A stretch of DNA of 64,000 nucleotides, taken from Prosapia bicincta. Lineage: Eukaryota > Arthropoda > Insecta > Hemiptera > Cercopidae. Both the position numbers and the translations under genes were made by a program. Location of the stretch: the NCBI GenBank assembly GCA_036971475.1, contig JBAIZL010000006.1, positions 10,443,156 to 10,507,155 of the forward strand, given 5' to 3'. Below, piece by piece: positions 21,708-33,627 of this stretch; the stretch's first letter is position 1; every line of letters starts with the position of its first letter. A model generated the notes under the pieces. The model was given only the letters and a program-made list of their open reading frames with translations. It had not been told where the DNA came from and did not search any database.

Positions 21708-23760
21708 TCTTGCTTTCTAGAACCTCTTACGTTTGGGCACTTACGTTACACAATCTCTTGCTTTCTAGAACATTTTACGTTTGGACACTTACGTTACTAA
21801 CACAATTTCTTGCTTTCTAGAGCCTCTTACGTTTGGGCAATTACGTTACTGACACACAATCTCTTGCTTTCTAGAGCCTCTTACGTTTGGGCACTTACGT
21901 TACTGAGACAATATCTTGCTTTCTAGAGCCTCTTATGTTTGGGCACTTGCGTTACTAACACAATTTCTTGCTTTCTAGAGCCTCTTACGTTTGGGCACTT
22001 ACGTTACACAATCTCTTGCTTTCTAGAACATTTTACGTTTGGACACTTACGTTACTAACACAATTTCTTGCTTTCTAGAGCCTCTTACGTTTGGGCAATT
22101 ACGTTACTGACACACAATCTCTTGCTTTCTAGAGCCTCTTACGTTTGGGCACTTACGTTACTGAGACAATATCTTGCTTTCTAGAGCCTCTTATGTTTGG
22201 GCACGTACGTTACTGAGACAATATCTTGCTTTCTAGAGCCTCTTATGTTTGGGCACTTGCGTTACTAACACAATTTCTTGCTTTCTAGAGCCTCTTACGT
22301 TTGGGCACTTACGTTACTGACACAATCTCTTGCTTTCTAGAGCCTCTTACGTTTGGGCACTTACGTTACTGACACAATCTCTTGCTTTCTAGAGCCTCTT
22401 ACGTTTGCGCACTTACGTTACTGACACAATCTCTTGCTTTCTAGAGACTCTTACGTTTGGGCACTTACTTTACTGACACAATCTCTTGCTTTCTAGAGAC
22501 TCTTACGTTTGGGCACGTACGTTACTGAGACAATATCTTGCTTTCTAGAGCCTCTTACGTTTGGGCACTTACGTTACTGACACAATCTCTTGCTTTCTAG
22601 AGCCTCTTACGTTTGGGCACTTACGTTACTGACACAATCTCTTGCTTTCTAGAGCCTCTTACGTTTGCGCACTTACGTTACTGACACAATCTCTTGCTTT
22701 CTAGAGACTCTTACGTTTGGGCACTTACTTTACTGACACAATCTCTTGCTTTCTAGAGACTCTTACGTTTGGGCACGTACGTTACTGAGACAATATCTTG
22801 CTTTCTAGAGCCTCTTATGTTTGGGCACTTGCGTTACTAACACAATTTCTTGCTTTCTAGAGCCTCTTATGTTTGGGCACTTACGTTACTGAGACAATAT
22901 CTTGCTTTCTAGAGCCTCTTATGTTTGGGCACGTACGTTACTGAGACAATATCTTGCTTTCTAGAGCCTCTTATGTTTGGGCACTTGCGTTACTAACACA
23001 ATTTCTTGCTTTCTAGAGCCTCTTACGTTTGGGCACTTACGTTACTGACACAATCTCTTGCTTTCTAGAGCCTCTTACGTTTGGGCACTTACGTTACTGA
23101 CACAATCTCTTGCTTTCTAGAGCCTCTTACGTTTGCGCACTTACGTTACTGACACAATCTCTTGCTTTCTAGAGACTCTTACGTTTGGGCACTTACTTTA
23201 CTGACACAATCTCTTGCTTTCTAGAGACTCTTACGTTTGGGCACGTACGTTACTGAGACAATATCTTGCTTTCTAGAGCCTCTTACGTTTGGGCACTTAC
23301 GTTACTGACACAATCTCTTGCTTTCTAGAGCCTCTTACGTTTGGGCACTTACGTTACTGACACAATCTCTTGCTTTCTAGAGCCTCTTACGTTTGCGCAC
23401 TTACGTTACTGACACAATCTCTTGCTTTCTAGAGACTCTTACGTTTGGGCACTTACTTTACTGACACAATCTCTTGCTTTCTAGAGACTCTTACGTTTGG
23501 GCACGTACGTTACTGAGACAATATCTTGCTTTCTAGAGCCTCTTATGTTTGGGCACTTGCGTTACTAACACAATTTCTTGCTTTCTAGAGCCTCTTATGT
23601 TTGGGCACTTGCGTTACTAACACAATTTCTTGCTTTCTAGAACCTCTTACCTTTGGACACTTACGTTACTGACACAATCTCTTGCTTTCTAGAGACTCTT
23701 ACGTTTGGGCACTTACTTTACTGACACAATCTCTTGCTTTCTAGAACGCCTCAAGTTTGC
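21707..23760 (+). repeat. 52-bp tandem satellite with five-unit higher order
   Basis: About 40 copies of a 52-bp unit containing CTTGCTTTCTAGA, CTCTTACGTTTGGGCAC and TTACGTTACTGA. Diagnostic variants recur at 260 bp: the TTTGCGC variant is at 22401, 22661, 23129 and 23389 (spacings 260, 468 and 260, all multiples of 52). No spacers or ORFs. Early units vary in length by a few bases. Confidence 0.92.
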
Positions 23761-24401
23761 GCACTCACGATTAACATGACAGTGTACTACGTCGCTTCTA
23801 ACGACATTTGAATCATTTTCATGTCCAATATTTAGAGAAGGGCGCAATGTCTCAATCTTTTCTTCCAGATAAATTGGTTGCATAGTATTTTTCAAACCTA
23901 ACTGAAACTACGTCACTGCAACGTCACCAGCCGCTAAATGCTTTGCTAACCAGTGACGAGTTAGTCAAACAAATCCTCCACCAGCGCGTTGATCATCACG
24001 ATAAATGTTTTACTTATTTACTACGCTTGGGCCTTTAATAAAAAAAAAAATTAAAAAATTAATAAAAGATTTTAAAAAACGGGCCTCACATTACAAGTGT
24101 TGATGTAGCAGGTCTAAGAATGACTTTCTAGGAATGAACTGGAATTATACCATTCTTTAACTTGTTCGATTGAATGTCATTAATTTTCTTTTCTTTTTTA
24201 CGCTATATTGGCGGGACTTCACTCAACGATTTAGTCGCAACCAAGTTATGATGAGTATGATAAGATATAAAATGATAAATACTTGTACTACGAGTGATAC
24301 GATGATAAATCAACTCATCTTATCAAAATGTAGGTTAACCTATAATGGCTTATTAATATATTTGTTGATTCCATCTTCACGTGAGCTACTAGTTTTCACT
24401 A

Positions 24402-24615
24402 CCAATTATAAATATTTATAAACTTGCCTATAGTAGCACTTACTTATACTTGTTGAGGACGGCCGTTTCGGGAGGTGTGTCCCATAGTTAACTCAGACCG
24501 TAACTCGGTCTGTTACGGTCTGAGTTGACAATGGGACACATCTCCCGAAACGGCTGTCCTCAACAAATATAAGTACGTGCTACTATAGGCAAGTTTGTAA
24601 ATATTTATAATTGTT
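24402..24615. repeat. Inverted repeat family B, copy 1
   Basis: Palindrome with arms about 95 bp containing CTTGCCTATAGTAGCACTTA, GACGGCCGTTTCGGGAG, and TCAACTCAGACCGTAAC; short centre. The outside left carries the family tail TTGATTCCATCTTCACGTGA (24364-24383). Confidence 0.8.
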
Positions 24616-25319
24616 TAGTGATTATTAATAGTATATAATATTGTATGGTTTATACAATTACTTATAGTGATACATTTTAATAGATTTTTATGCCTTTCCT
24701 AACATTATAATGTTATCCTTTGTTGATGTGTTCCGGAATAACTCTACTTTCATAAGTTAAATAGTGCTATATTAAAAACTTAATAAAAGTACTATTTAAG
24801 TTTTCGGAATAGAGTTATTCCGAAACATGTCAACAAATGAAAACACTGTAATGTTAGGAAAGGCAGAAAATGTATTCAAATACCTACAATTATTCCTACA
24901 GAAGTTAAGATGAGTGATAAAACTTAATAGTGTTTATTATTAATACACTGTAGTTACATAGTTGATATTTACATTTTATTTTATAAGTAATCCTTTTTGT
25001 TTCTTTCATAAATTGTTCACTATTTTATTCGAAATTAAAAGTATCAAAATCACTTTCAATGTTTGTTTTTATCATGACAATTATTTTCCCAATATTTTGA
25101 TTTTTTATTACTTATTTTCAACTTGAACTTCAGTTATACATTTTAAGATGTGGAAAGGTCTGCAACTTTCAGCAAATTTATTCTATGTATATTTTAAAAT
25201 GTATAATTTATATATTCCTGAATTTTGTAGTCCATTACGTTCGGTGAATCTTAGTAATCACTTAAACAATAGTTTATGACTATCCGAACTTTATATTTAG
25301 TAAATTTGAAAACTTACTG

Positions 25320-25366
25320 AGACAGAACGTTTTCGATCGCTACGTGCCGATCTTCATCAGTGTCTT
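25320..25366 (-). ncRNA. Hammerhead-like motif in the 3' tail of the Penelope-like element
   Basis: Minus strand reads AGACA, CTGATGA, A, GATCG, loop of 8, CGATC, GAAA, ACGTTC, TGTCT. AGACA/TGTCT can form helix I, GATCG/CGATC helix II, and AACGTT is a palindrome that could form a very short or dimer-type helix III next to a UUC cleavage triplet. This matches the minimal hammerheads reported in Penelope-like elements except for one extra A between CUGAUGA and helix II. Cleavage activity is unproven. Confidence 0.5.
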
Positions 25367-25423
25367 CTGCTTGGAAATGTTGGGTCAAGCAGTGACGGTT
25401 TTAAAGGCAGGTTTTCGATAGTA

Positions 25424-26335
25424 TCAAAGAGTATGTGCGATTTGTATTGTGTTTGTTCGTTTAATATGTTTGTATTTTATGTGTCTGTAAATTTCGTATT
25501 GTTCTAGTGTGTTGAGATGTGGCCCTTTTTTGTTGATGTGTAGGATTTCTAAATTATGATAAATGTCTGTGTATTTGTGTCCTGTTTCTTTTAAATGATT
25601 GTAAAATGCTGAATTGGTGTTATGTTTGTGTTCTTCGACTCTTTGTTTAAAGCTGCGACCTGTTTGTCCAATGTAGAATTTGTTACATTCGTCGCAGTTT
25701 AGTTTGTATACGCCTGGTGCTTGTAGTTTATCTTTGTTGTTGGTGTTGTGTTGTATTTTGTATTGTAATTTGTTATTGGTTTTGTATGCTATTTTGTAAC
25801 CTATTTTTTGAAATTTGCGGGCTATTTTGTTTGTTGTTTTGTTTATGAATGGTAATGTGATGTATTTGTTTTCCCTGTCTGTAGTGTTAATTTTAGTGTT
25901 TTTTTTTGTATTTTGTACCATAGTTTGTCTATTATTGTGGTGTTGTATCCATTTGTGTATGCTAAATATTTAATTGTGTCTAGTCTCTTGTTCATGTTTT
26001 CTGTGGTCATTGGGACTTCTTTAAGTCTATGGAGCATGGATCTGAAGGCAGCGTGTTTGTGTTGGATAGGGTGGTTTGAGGTGTTGTGGATAAGTGTGTT
26101 TGTTGTTATGGGTCTCCTGTAAATGTTGAAGCTGTGTTTCTGTGTGTGGCTTTTTGTTATGGTTAGGTCGAGGAAGTTTAGGGATCGGTTAGTTTCAATT
26201 TCTGAAGTGAAGTGGAGTTTTGGGTGTATTTTATTAGTGTAGGTGAGGAGTTTTACACATTGACGGGAGTTGCCTCTGTATAGTGTTATGATATCATCGA
26301 CATATCTGTGCCAGTAAATAATTTTGTGTGTGTGT
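25424..26335 (-). pseudogene. Penelope-like RT/GIY-YIG ORF with one frameshift
   Basis: From 26335 the frame gives Y-V-D-D (RT motif C, about 26305), S-L-N-F-L-D-L-T-I, then I-Y-R-R-P-I-T-T and H-A-A-F-R-S-M-L-H-R-L. Near 25900 an A-rich run shifts the frame; the next frame has G-V-Y-K-L-N-C-D-E-C-N then F-Y-I-G-Q-T-G-R-S-F, which is the GIY-YIG nuclease signature with the adjacent Cys pair, then H-L-K-E-T-G-H-K-Y, ending at a stop at 25424. Known role of the family: nicking target DNA and copying element RNA in the nucleus. One small indel apart, the 3' half is well preserved. Confidence 0.85.
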
Positions 26336-26389
26336 GTATTATTTGTGAGTATCTAAATTTATATATATTTATAGCCTACGTCTAGTTCT

Positions 26390-26660
26390 AATTTTCAATC
26401 TTTAGCAAAATACTTTGTATTCATCCACTAAAGTTCAAATACATTTATTTAAACTTGTAGTGGATGACACTTGATGTTAATACAGTTTTTTTTCAAATAT
26501 TATTTCATCAAATAATTAATTTTAATAATTATAATCGCTTTCTATTTTGTCACTTAATACTATGATACTGTCATATGTATATACACATTTATATTAATTG
26601 TAATTATTTAATAAAAAGTAGCTCAAATATTATTTTTTGTTTGTTGACCTAAGAAGGAAT
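26390..26660. repeat. Dispersed AT-rich repeat fragment
   Basis: TTCATCCACTAAAGTTCAAA, GTAGTGGATGACACTTGATG and TTATATTAATTGTAATTATT match 8160-8480 with the middle removed. It borders the truncated 5' edge of the Penelope-like element. Confidence 0.6.
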
Positions 26661-29600
26661 TGACTTAATTTTTTTTATTTATTACTTATTTCTTCTTATT
26701 TTATTCAAAATATGGCCTATGCCTGATTTAATTTCATTCCTTCCTGGCAGGCCTGTTTAGTTGTCTGCTCTTATTCCTTTATCTTCTATCATGAATGCTA
26801 CTTTATCTTATATATTCTAAGACTATTAATATTTGCAGGTAGCAACTGGAGATAGGTCCACATCTACGACAAGGGGCAGGTCAACACATCTCTTCAGCCC
26901 CTCATGATGCCATATTTTCTCTAATTCTTAAATCAGGAGGTCATTGTGTCTTTTCTTTTGGTCCACCTCACTATGTCTTCATATCCTTTTCTTATAAAGA
27001 GAAGTAGCAGGTAGATACGAGGTATAGAGATATGGCTGCGACAAAGGGTAGTTCTACTTCAAGTACAACCCCTTCATATGTGGTGTAATATCTCCACAAA
27101 ATCCTTTACCAGAGGGTTGTAACTCCTTACCTTAATCCTACCTAAATGTACAATCCTTTCCCATCCTTTGTAGGCAATAATAGTTATATTGGCACCAATT
27201 ATAAAAAACATAGTTCTTCATCACATAATCAAATTAAAGATCTTGGCAATTTATTCATACATTTGATTTAATTATATGCAAATTTAATACCATACGTCTA
27301 TTTATGAAGGTAAATTTAAATTATTCTCTTTCATAATTATCTAGTATGCTCTATTCTTGATGGCACTTATTTTGTTATTCTCTATTTATTTTGAAGCCGT
27401 CGTCCTACAAAGACCTTATAAATTTATGTAACCAAAATCAGAAAAGTATTCTACATTTACTATTTCACAGAAAAATATTCTAGTCAGTTAAATTCACTTC
27501 ACATAAGAAAGACTTTAGCAGATTTATTAGGCCTACTGTCAAAGGTAAGGATATAATTAAGGGTTTTTATATTTGTTGTCCATTACACTTGGTGAATATA
27601 TAAACCTAAATTTTAAAATGCATGGACAAACGGTAAATTAAAAAAACTCACTACCCAAAATGTTTTTGATTGCCTAGGAGTAAATCCCGATCTTATCCAC
27701 AGAAAATATTTTGTCACAGTTATGTTCCTAAATTTAGTTTGTTATAAGTTCCTACAAGCCATAATAATAAAAACCTTTATATATGAAGAACTAAAACTTG
27801 AAAACCAAATTTACACTGTCTACACCTTTATTTTTTAATGAAATATAATATACTTACAATTATAATATATATGTTTGTTGTTATTTCTGCTATAGAATTT
27901 GTTTGGGTGAACACTTAAAGTCATTACCAACTGATGGATATACAAAAAAATTAATAAAATAAAACATATATATTAGAGGAAATTAATACCAATGGATCAA
28001 ATACAGATTCAAAGCAATAAGATGTATACTTTTGCCTGAATAAATAAAAATGCATTTTAAAACTAATAATATTAAATACAGACAATCGGCCATTTAATTT
28101 TCTTTCACTCTTAAAAGACCATATTTTCAATTCCTGATCAAATGATTTTAAATAACCTTATTCAATTTATTTAAATTTTTACTTAAGCTAAATGTCCATA
28201 TGTTATCTCCTAAATATTTATTTCAAGAAATATTTTTCTAGTTTTCACAAATCTTCTCTTGGTCATATCCTTAAATTTATTTAGATGAAAATCAAATTAA
28301 AATTAATTTATTTAAAAAACAGCCTACCAAATATGACAAAAAAATATTCAACAATAATAGGACATTTTACAAACAAATCTGAATGGCCTTGAATGCAATA
28401 CAAGTTCATAACCTCAATAGAAAATTTGCTTACTTATTTACATCATTTAGCACATGCATATGAATCAAAAAATTTTGTCCAGTGACTGTTAACCTTATTC
28501 CTGAACAAATGATTCAGAAAGTTACACACAATTGCCTTATTATCAGCCTAGATTGTTACATCACAATTAATTAGTAGAGGTCTTAATCCAATAAAAGCAT
28601 ATTGTACAATATCAATAAGTTTAATTTGAAAATTTTTAATACCATTTAGGCCTAAGCATACTAAACTTTATTTAAACTATGTAAAACCATCTTAAGCTCT
28701 TCAATAAAATTTGACTTATTACTGTGTACCTTTTTTGTAATGATATGCAAGTGATATTAAAGAAAAGTCATTATCGCCTGGTAGATACGGATATAGGAGA
28801 ATAAAAATCTACTTACGTCAATAAATAAAAATTAAAGATAAATCTCTAAAACTGTAGTTCTTCAAGTTTTTTTTTTTAATACTAATTATAAGGGAATGTA
28901 CAAATGGACATCAAACTGTATAAGCATAATGTTTTTTTTATAAAATAGAACACTATTTTATACATTTAATTATTACCTATGTATTTTACAACTAGCAACA
29001 AAGTATCCAGTTAGAATGAATTCGGTTACAGAAAATAAATATCTAGATCAGTTTGCTATAGCACAAGGCCTATTCAGCAAGCCGCTACATAGCTTGTGTA
29101 ACCTACTAAAGCTACAAGATGCGAGTTGGTGGGCAAATAGTTGTTACCTGCTTGTTGTCACCAATCATTCATTTTATTTCATTTCAAGAATCATTAATAT
29201 TTTTTCCTATCTTTTTCAAATAAACTTATTCTAATCAGATACCTTGTAGGTATATTTGGTAGAAATGCTGAAGCTCGGAAATTTTTTTTTTTACCTTACA
29301 TATATTTTTATATAGAAACTAATTTGGTAAAACAGTGAGTAATTAAAGGATTACATGACATACAGGTATTTCCAAAATAAGGCTATGTTGGCAAGACATG
29401 AGTTGTAACTACAATTTTTAGTGTATAACATTTAAAATCATTTTATTATTGTTAAGAATATATTTCTGAGGAGCCTATGTAGAAGAGAAAATTTCAAATT
29501 CTGGGGTCAACAATACTCTGGATGGTGCTCTACTTCATTTCCAAGGGTTGTAAAATGACAAGGAATCCAATAAAAGAGACTTGATTTTTTTACAGTACCC

Positions 29601-29682
29601 AGTACTTACTGTAAGAGTTGTGGATCTGTATGGTCTGCTGGTTCATTCAGTCACTCAGAAAAATTTAATAATTTCTCATAAG

Positions 29683-29688
<6 letters not shown>
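26660..29688. other. TPS intron, mostly unrecognised AT-rich DNA
   Basis: 26830-27120 holds two diverged, less AT-rich blocks sharing AGATA, ACAA-GGG and CTTCAxxCCCTTCA words, probably an old duplicated element. The Penelope relic at 27575 is the only other recognised item. Confidence 0.4.
27575..27720 (-). repeat. Fourth relic of the Penelope-like 3' tail
   Basis: Plus strand 27583-27600 (GTCCATTACACTTGGTGAAT) parallels 25231-25250 (GTCCATTACGTTCGGTGAAT). The following segment to about 27715 keeps the order tail, ACTCACTACCC, GTTTTTGATTGC and CCCGATCTT seen in the better copy. Strongly diverged; the ribozyme-like core is not intact. Confidence 0.4.

Positions 29689-29753
<65 letters not shown>
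29689..29753 (+). repeat. (TA)n microsatellite
   Basis: About 32 TA units with no inserted element, unlike most other TA tracts here. Confidence 0.95.
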
Positions 29754-29760
<7 letters not shown>

Positions 29761-30178
29761 AGACAAACGGAAAATAGTTTTTTGTATATGTTTTCATACA
29801 TTCAAGTTTATGCAAAACTAAATTATTTGAATTTACAATTATATTAGTAAAATAATTAATATAACATAGCTACTTTTTATAAGGAGTAGGCACAACCACC
29901 AAAGTAAAGTTTCTATTTAATACAGTTAAGTGAGATTAAATACAAAATTTATCACTATTTGAAGATTGAAGTTATATCCCACAACTTGTTTAAACTTAAA
30001 ATTTAAGAAATTTTAGTATCACTGAACAACACTAATTTGTCCATCAAAATTTATTACACATAAATTAGTTAAACTGCTATTTTAATTAACCTAATATTAT
30101 TTTTCACATATTAAATTTGTGCATATTTCGCTCACACAAAAAATATGTAAAATAAACTGTTGAAATAAATTAGCTTAC

Positions 30179-30282
30179 CTAGCTTTTCTTTCCAAAACTC
30201 CATTCTCATTTCTTTTCAAGACAAATGGAAGTCTATTAGAGACCACAATTATACAGCCCGTAGCTTCTGTAGATGATGCCAT
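30179..30282 (-). CDS. TPS: Trehalose-6-phosphate synthase, first coding exon
   Basis: Minus-strand ATG at 30282-30280 opens M-A-S-S-T-E-A-T-G followed by C-I-I-V-V-S-N-R-L-P-F-V-L-K-R and L-E-R-K-A. I-V-V-S-N-R-L-P-F at the N-terminus is the signature of the GT20 trehalose-6-phosphate synthase domain; insect fused TPS/TPP enzymes make trehalose, the main blood sugar, in fat body cytosol. The exon ends in two bases (AG) before the donor GTAAGC at 30178, compatible with the Ser that usually follows. The upstream context TTCAA-ATG is acceptable and no earlier in-frame ATG is evident. I found no second exon between 1 and 30178, so intron 1 probably exceeds 30 kb. Only 34 residues are seen, but the match is specific. 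Confidence 0.75.
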
Positions 30283-30720
30283 TTGAACGACAAGATCAAT
30301 TTGTTTGTTTTTTTATTTCTTAAAATATTGCAAAACGCCCTGAATTTGTTTAGTGAAAATTGCAATACATTTTAACAAAGTACAAATACCGGTACATAAA
30401 ACTCACTTCCTGAATTTAGAATAACACTCACAATGCGTAATGAAAACCTACAATGAACAAAAATAAGTTTACAGCACAAATCAGTCAGTAATCATCAAAA
30501 TATAGTTTTAAAGACAATATACTTCTTACGCTCGACGTAACGAAATTTAAATTAGTTCTTTCTAGAATAATGTTCTCCTTCCTGTTATGAACTGTCACTG
30601 AAGTACAAACAGCTGTTTGAGCCGGCAACAGAGAAATGTAAAAATGACCTTTACTTCTCTCTCTATTTCAATGCCTATACGATTACGTCATTTACTAGAT
30701 TGCAATATCTTTAAAACGAG
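30283..30720 (-). promoter_or_regulatory. 5' flank/UTR of TPS
   Basis: Sequence upstream of the TPS start codon on the minus strand. It is relatively unique and free of recognised repeats, as expected for a proximal promoter/5' UTR. I see no clear TATA box or initiator, so boundaries are arbitrary. A non-coding first exon is possible. Confidence 0.3.
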
Positions 30721-33627
30721 ACTCATATTTTATGTGATATTACTTTTTATTACAACCATCTAATTTGAAATAAAGTGTAATAAAGACATTATTTAATTAC
30801 TATTAAGATTATAACGTCTTAATACAGTAGCATTTGTATAATTAACCACTACTATAAAAATGAACCAACTATAATTCCTGTTAAATTTTAAAAAGGCTTT
30901 ACATAACAGTTGAAATCATATTTTAACTCTTGAATATATTTAGGAATTATACCACTTAAATTTAAATGTAATTATTCACCTTTTACATTATTACCTTCCT
31001 GAAACCCCCACCTACTCTTATGTTACATGGGAAATCTTATGTCAAAGTTGTGTTCTATTCTCTAGGTACTATTTTTAAGGAAGTTTATGTTTTATCTTGA
31101 CCCCCCCCCCTTAAACATGACCTAAACCAGCTGAATATAAGAAGTTGAGGATTGAGGACAGCAGGGACAAAGTAATTTCTGAAAAACATTAAGCTCACTT
31201 TGATATGCTGTCTACATTGAATGAAAACCATGAGGAAAATATCTTTATTACTGTAGACAAAATTTGGATGTGACAAAAACTAATAACAGGATTAGACAAT
31301 TTCAACAACTCATTGAGAAAACTCAAAATTTCATATTGAGACTGCTTGGGTATGCTTTTCATTTACAGCACAAACTTCAAAGAAGAAAACTACTATTGGA
31401 ACAACTAAACTAAGATGTTGAGTTCAGAAAAAAGGAATAGCTGTTTAAGAGAAGTGTTAAATCAATAACAATACAAAATATTAAGAAGCTTTTACTCGAA
31501 AATGAGGAGATAAGAGAATTTCATTTCTAAGAGCCATCAAATGTTATAGCGGAAAGATCTCCCCATAATATATGTAAATGAACTTTGACTCCATTCATTT
31601 TATCTTTCTAGAAAATCATGGCCTCATGAGTCAAACCATGGAACATGAGTCCCAATATCAAAAAGAGACTTTTTTTTGTCATAATTCAGAATGAGAGAGG
31701 TGATTCATACTAAATGCCTTAGTAATGTGGAAGACTTGTAATCATCCTTGAGACTACCATGACACTATACACTGATATACATTTATGAAGTGATTGACAG
31801 AAAAACTGTTGCTAAATCTTGAGCGAAGAAGTGTTAGAGTTATTGATAATGTATTTTACCATAATACACACATTGACAAAACCTACCTCAAAAGTAAGAA
31901 CCAGAAAATGAAAGATTGGCTTGCATAAAAAATGTATTGTCTTGTCTGTCCATACAAATATGTAGTTTATCTAAATCATTCAATAAGTTATATATCTAAT
32001 TGACATATTATTTATTTTTCTAGACCTAAGATTTTTGCATTTGTGTATAGCTTTGTTAACTTAGCAAAAATTAATTGTATTTTTTATTTTTTTAACTTCA
32101 GGTATTAAAGTGCATAGATAATAAAAGAATAAAGAGATAAACAAGATATTTTTGTGTGCTTAGGAAAAAATTGAATTCAGTATACTCGTACTTGAAATTT
32201 AGTAATTTTGTATGGGAAAATTCTGTAAAAGCAACAGTTGTATTTCAATTTTTTTTCAAATATCTATGTTAGTATACAAAAAATATAACCGTTGTATGTA
32301 TTTCAAATTATTTCTAAAAAGATTAATGACGCAAAATATATTTATTATAAGAATTGTTTGGCAGACTTGACTGAAAATTATAAATGGGATACAATGGTAG
32401 TGTTTTACAAACATGTGCGCCTATTTGGAGGGTTACCAAAATTTCTCACAGACAAAGAAAACTTTGTTAAATGCTTAGTTTCATGCCAAACATTCTTCTC
32501 AATAACTTACTCTACCTACTTCTACCACTTCCAACCACCAATAAAGTAGAAGTATTAGCCTTCTAGTGTGAATACCATGCGTCTGTATCATTGTTGAGGA
32601 ACTCCTTTAATGATCTCCCTTATTTACTGCCAGAGCAGTAATAATATAAAATTAGTGAGATATTTCCTTACATGCAGGACCACAGGAGGAACATGCCACC
32701 CAAACCAATTATTTTAGCCAGAAAATATTAACCTGTAAAACAAATTTATTCCTCTCCATCATTACTAGGAAGCAATACTAATAATTACAAAATGTAATTT
32801 ATTGCATAGTAGGTTTTAGCAAAACAGCTTCCTGAGAACTGTACAATTCTGTAATTTTAAGTGCAAAACAGCATAAAATATGATTTCTAGAGATAAGTGT
32901 TCAAAGTTTCCTCTGGGGGTTTTCCACTCCCTGTCCCCTCTGGTCGTTGCCCCCATGACTATGCTTCTGCTTACATGTTATATAATATATGTTGTGCCTC
33001 TTAAAGGTGTTGTAGATCGGTCAATTTGATTTTAAAAATGGAAAAAATAACAATCATGAGAGACTGATATTAAGTTATTAATGTCTCTGATTATCTTGGA
33101 AAACAAATTAACTATATTGTAAAACTATCAAATTTTGGGATTTCGAAATAACTCTTGCAAATTCTTCAAACTATTTTATACAAAGTATTCATCAAATACT
33201 TTCTCTATTTAACACTATATTTTGTTGGTATTGGAACTACTTATTGGAGACACATACAAAATTAGCTTTGCCATAGAATTGTGATTGATATGGATACATA
33301 AGTGGTATATATGAACACTGAGATACAACAATAGCCAATGGCATGATGTCATTCCACTCCAGTTAATTTACTCCGACCATGCAACACACATTACTCTTCA
33401 CTCCATTACTCTACACATGTAATGTTTCTTCCATCTTACTCTAGGAAATTAAATTTTTTATGGAAATTGTCTCAGACAGATTTATTTCTTTGATAAGTCT
33501 TTCATAAGCAATAATAGTCATATTGACTAATCACTTCAAGATCATAAAAAACTGCTTTAAAACATCAAAGAATGGTTGTCAATAATTTCCAGTGGGGGAC
33601 TTTATGATCATGAGCTTTGGGATGTTA
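30720..33627. other. Intergenic DNA, no gene recognised
   Basis: An 85-codon plus frame at 32292-32549 has no recognisable domain. A fragment near 32908-32960 (CCCTGTCCCCTCTGGTCGTT) resembles hAT-type end sequence. Otherwise nothing seen. Confidence 0.4.

Larger units (their letters stand above)
25205..26345 (-). mobile_element. Penelope-like element, 5'-truncated, GIY-YIG type
   Basis: Minus-strand element reading from the reverse transcriptase motif C (W-H-R-Y-V-D-D-I-I) through the thumb/linker to a GIY-YIG endonuclease and a structured 3' tail. It begins abruptly at about 26345, so fingers/palm and any 5' repeat are lost. The 3' tail holds a hammerhead-like motif (25320-25366) and ends near 25205. 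Relics of the same family are at 6190-6330, 27575-27720 and 47120-47730. Confidence 0.85.

Noticed and set aside
21707..23760. CRISPR-like array
   Set aside because: Units are contiguous 52-bp tandem repeats with no unique spacers and the genome is eukaryotic; same for the 50-bp array at 5268-6050.
29016..29234. 72-codon plus ORF tested as a possible TPS exon or other gene
   Set aside because: Wrong strand for TPS and no matching motif.
32292..32549. 85-codon plus ORF as a gene
   Set aside because: No family similarity I can name and no supporting signals; left as unassigned.
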